From the NCBI GenBank assembly GCA_964396055.1, contig CAYNDV010000005.1, positions 8,671-72,670 of the forward strand: a stretch of 64,000 bases of DNA. The letters are read 5' to 3'. The notes under the pieces are model-generated. The model saw only the letters and a program-made list of their open reading frames with translations, was not told where the DNA came from and did no database searches. A program made the position numbers and the translations under genes. Of the stretch, positions 62,939 to 64,000 are shown piece after piece. The DNA comes from CAYJPV01 sp964396055. Its GTDB lineage: Bacteria > Acidobacteriota > Vicinamibacteria > Vicinamibacterales > JAKQTR01. Numbering within the stretch: position 1 is the first letter of the stretch; each line of letters begins with the position of its first letter.

Positions 62939-64000
62939 TCAGTGCTCCCGGCGTGCGGCGTCGATGAGCCGCTGCAATCCGGCGGCCCGCTCGCGGAACT
63001 GCCGGAACAGCGTGAGCTGCACCATGCCGCGCGTGCGGTTGAGATCGGGGGGATCCGCCGGGCCGAGTTTGAAGTAGCTGTCGCCGCGCAGGTAGTCGGT
63101 CAGGAACCGGAGGCCGAGTTCGAGGGCGATGATCTGCGCGGCATCCACCATGCGATCCACCTCGGCCGGCGTGACCTCACGGGCCGTGGAGAGGAACCCG
63201 CGGGCCACGGCGCCGAAGACGTCCTCGTCCACCCGGACGCGCGCGAGGTCGCGCTCCTTCTCGCCCGCGACGTTGGCGAGCGACCGGACCATGTCGCCCC
63301 AGTCCGCGAGCCACGTGTGCGGCATGATCGTATCGAGGTCCACCAACGCCTTGACCCGCCCCGTGCGGGTGGAGAACAGGAAGTTGTCGAGCTTGGTGTC
63401 CCCGTGGATGGCCAGGCGCCGGATGCGCCCGGACTCCATGCCCTCGAGCAGCGAGATGCCGAAGGACTCCTCGGCCAGCGCCAGGTCGATGTACGGCCGC
63501 ACCGCCGGGTCGTCCACGCGGCGGCGGTACTCGGCGTCGGAGAGGTGCACCAGGAAGTGCTCCTGCGTGCTCTGGCGGACGATGGGGTCTGCCGGCAGCA
63601 GCGCGTCGGCGTCCGCGGGCGTGCGGAAACCGGCCAGCACCGAACGCAGCTGATTGAAGTAGACGCGCGTATCCCGGTACCCGGGCAGCGGGTTCTCGAG
63701 GCCGTCGGTGCGCATCGCGGCGGTGAAGTCGCTGTAGATCGCCAGCCCGCGTCCCGCCTCGCCCGCCACGCGCAGGCGTTCGCCCGTCTCGGCGATCTCG
63801 CCGAGGCTCTTGTAGGTGCGGGCCTCGGGGATCTTGACCATCAGGCGCCAGCAACTGGCGCCGCGCAGGTTGTCCACGTCGAGATACGGCGACCGCTCGC
63901 GCGTCTCGACCAGTGTAATCGGCTCCCACTCATCGCCCGGCGACAGCCGGCCGGCCGCCACCGAGGCCCGCTGGGCCTCGATCGAGGCGATCATCGCGGC
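62939..64000 (-). CDS. NahK-like sugar kinase, aminoglycoside phosphotransferase fold (5' end outside window)
   Basis: About 353 residues are visible and the frame stays open to the right edge, so the N-terminal lobe is missing; the ATG at 63994 is probably internal. Catalytic loop IHGDTKLDNFLF and metal-binding VDLDTIM are those of APH/choline-kinase-like enzymes. The preceding SDFTAAMRTDGLENPLPGYRDTRVYFNQL pattern matches the region before the catalytic lobe in N-acetylhexosamine 1-kinase (NahK) relatives. NahK phosphorylates a hexosamine at C1; two phosphohexomutases directly downstream would convert the product to the 6-phosphate. Exact substrate unknown. Confidence 0.82.
   Translation of the reverse strand, partial: AAMIASIEAQRASVAAGRLSPGDEWEPITLVETRERSPYLDVDNLRGASCWRLMVKIPEARTYKSLGEIAETGERLRVAGEAGRGLAIYSDFTAAMRTDGLENPLPGYRDTRVYFNQLRSVLAGFRTPADADALLPADPIVRQSTQEHFLVHLSDAEYRRRVDDPAVRPYIDLALAEESFGISLLEGMESGRIRRLAIHGDTKLDNFLFSTRTGRVKALVDLDTIMPHTWLADWGDMVRSLANVAGEKERDLARVRVDEDVFGAVARGFLSTAREVTPAEVDRMVDAAQIIALELGLRFLTDYLRGDSYFKLGPADPPDLNRTRGMVQLTLFRQFRERAAGLQRLIDAARREH

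Overview
The window is GC-rich, gene-dense bacterial chromosome. The coding style (GTG starts, 1-4 base gene overlaps, convergent genes separated by 4-15 bases) and the gene content (1,000-residue BNR-repeat 'glycosyl hydrolase', CocE/NonD hydrolase, MGH1-like glucosidase, CE15 esterase, PhoPQ-activated type protein, multiheme cytochromes) fit an Acidobacteriota member, probably Vicinamibacteria (Luteitalea-like). That placement is an inference from content; no rRNA is present to test it. I see no phage, insertion sequence, CRISPR array or origin. One tRNA gene (Ser, CGA) is present.

Layout. 1-4682: end of a giant multiheme c-type cytochrome (45 CxxCH motifs visible) followed by an outer-membrane beta-barrel, a candidate porin-cytochrome electron conduit. 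4965-11625: a four-gene set, DUF1302 outer-membrane protein, DUF1329 protein, YCF48-like beta-propeller and RND/MMPL transporter, that looks like an envelope-spanning transport system. 11702-19676: a cysteine-free ArsR repressor with its operator and promoter, then a six-gene Ehr-type complex (membrane-bound hydrogenase-like, but with all nickel-binding cysteines lost). 19692-28476: CocE-type hydrolase, very large BNR-repeat secreted protein, K+/H+ antiporter with TrkA_C domain, a frameshifted gene remnant, and a RACo-like [2Fe-2S]/ASKHA protein. 28785-34415: complete Mrp (Mnh) A-G cation/proton antiporter operon. 34412-43083: unknown secreted protein, small cysteine-rich protein, LytS/LytTR two-component system, GH63-like glucosidase, nucleoside-hydrolase-like secreted protein, type II NADH dehydrogenase.

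43283-44815: a small toxin/antitoxin-like pair (83-residue protein plus nucleotidyltransferase), a GIY-YIG nuclease ORF that runs in frame into it, a palindromic repeat patch and tRNA-Ser. 44973-60199: outer-membrane barrel, Gfo/Idh/MocA oxidoreductase, sulfatase, NarL-type response regulator and kinase behind a GH29 fucosidase-CE15 esterase fusion, Tat-exported aminotransferase, unknown secreted protein, five-S1-domain RNA-binding protein, PhoPQ-activated type protein and a nitrilase-family enzyme. 60205-64000: two tandem phosphohexomutases behind a NahK-like sugar kinase that is cut by the window edge.

Two themes run through the window. The first is membrane bioenergetics: the Ehr complex, the Mrp antiporter, a K+/H+ antiporter, NDH-2 and a probable extracellular electron conduit lie within 43 kb. 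The second is degradation of complex, probably sulfated or fucosylated plant or microbial polysaccharides, with sugar activation by kinase and mutases at the right end.
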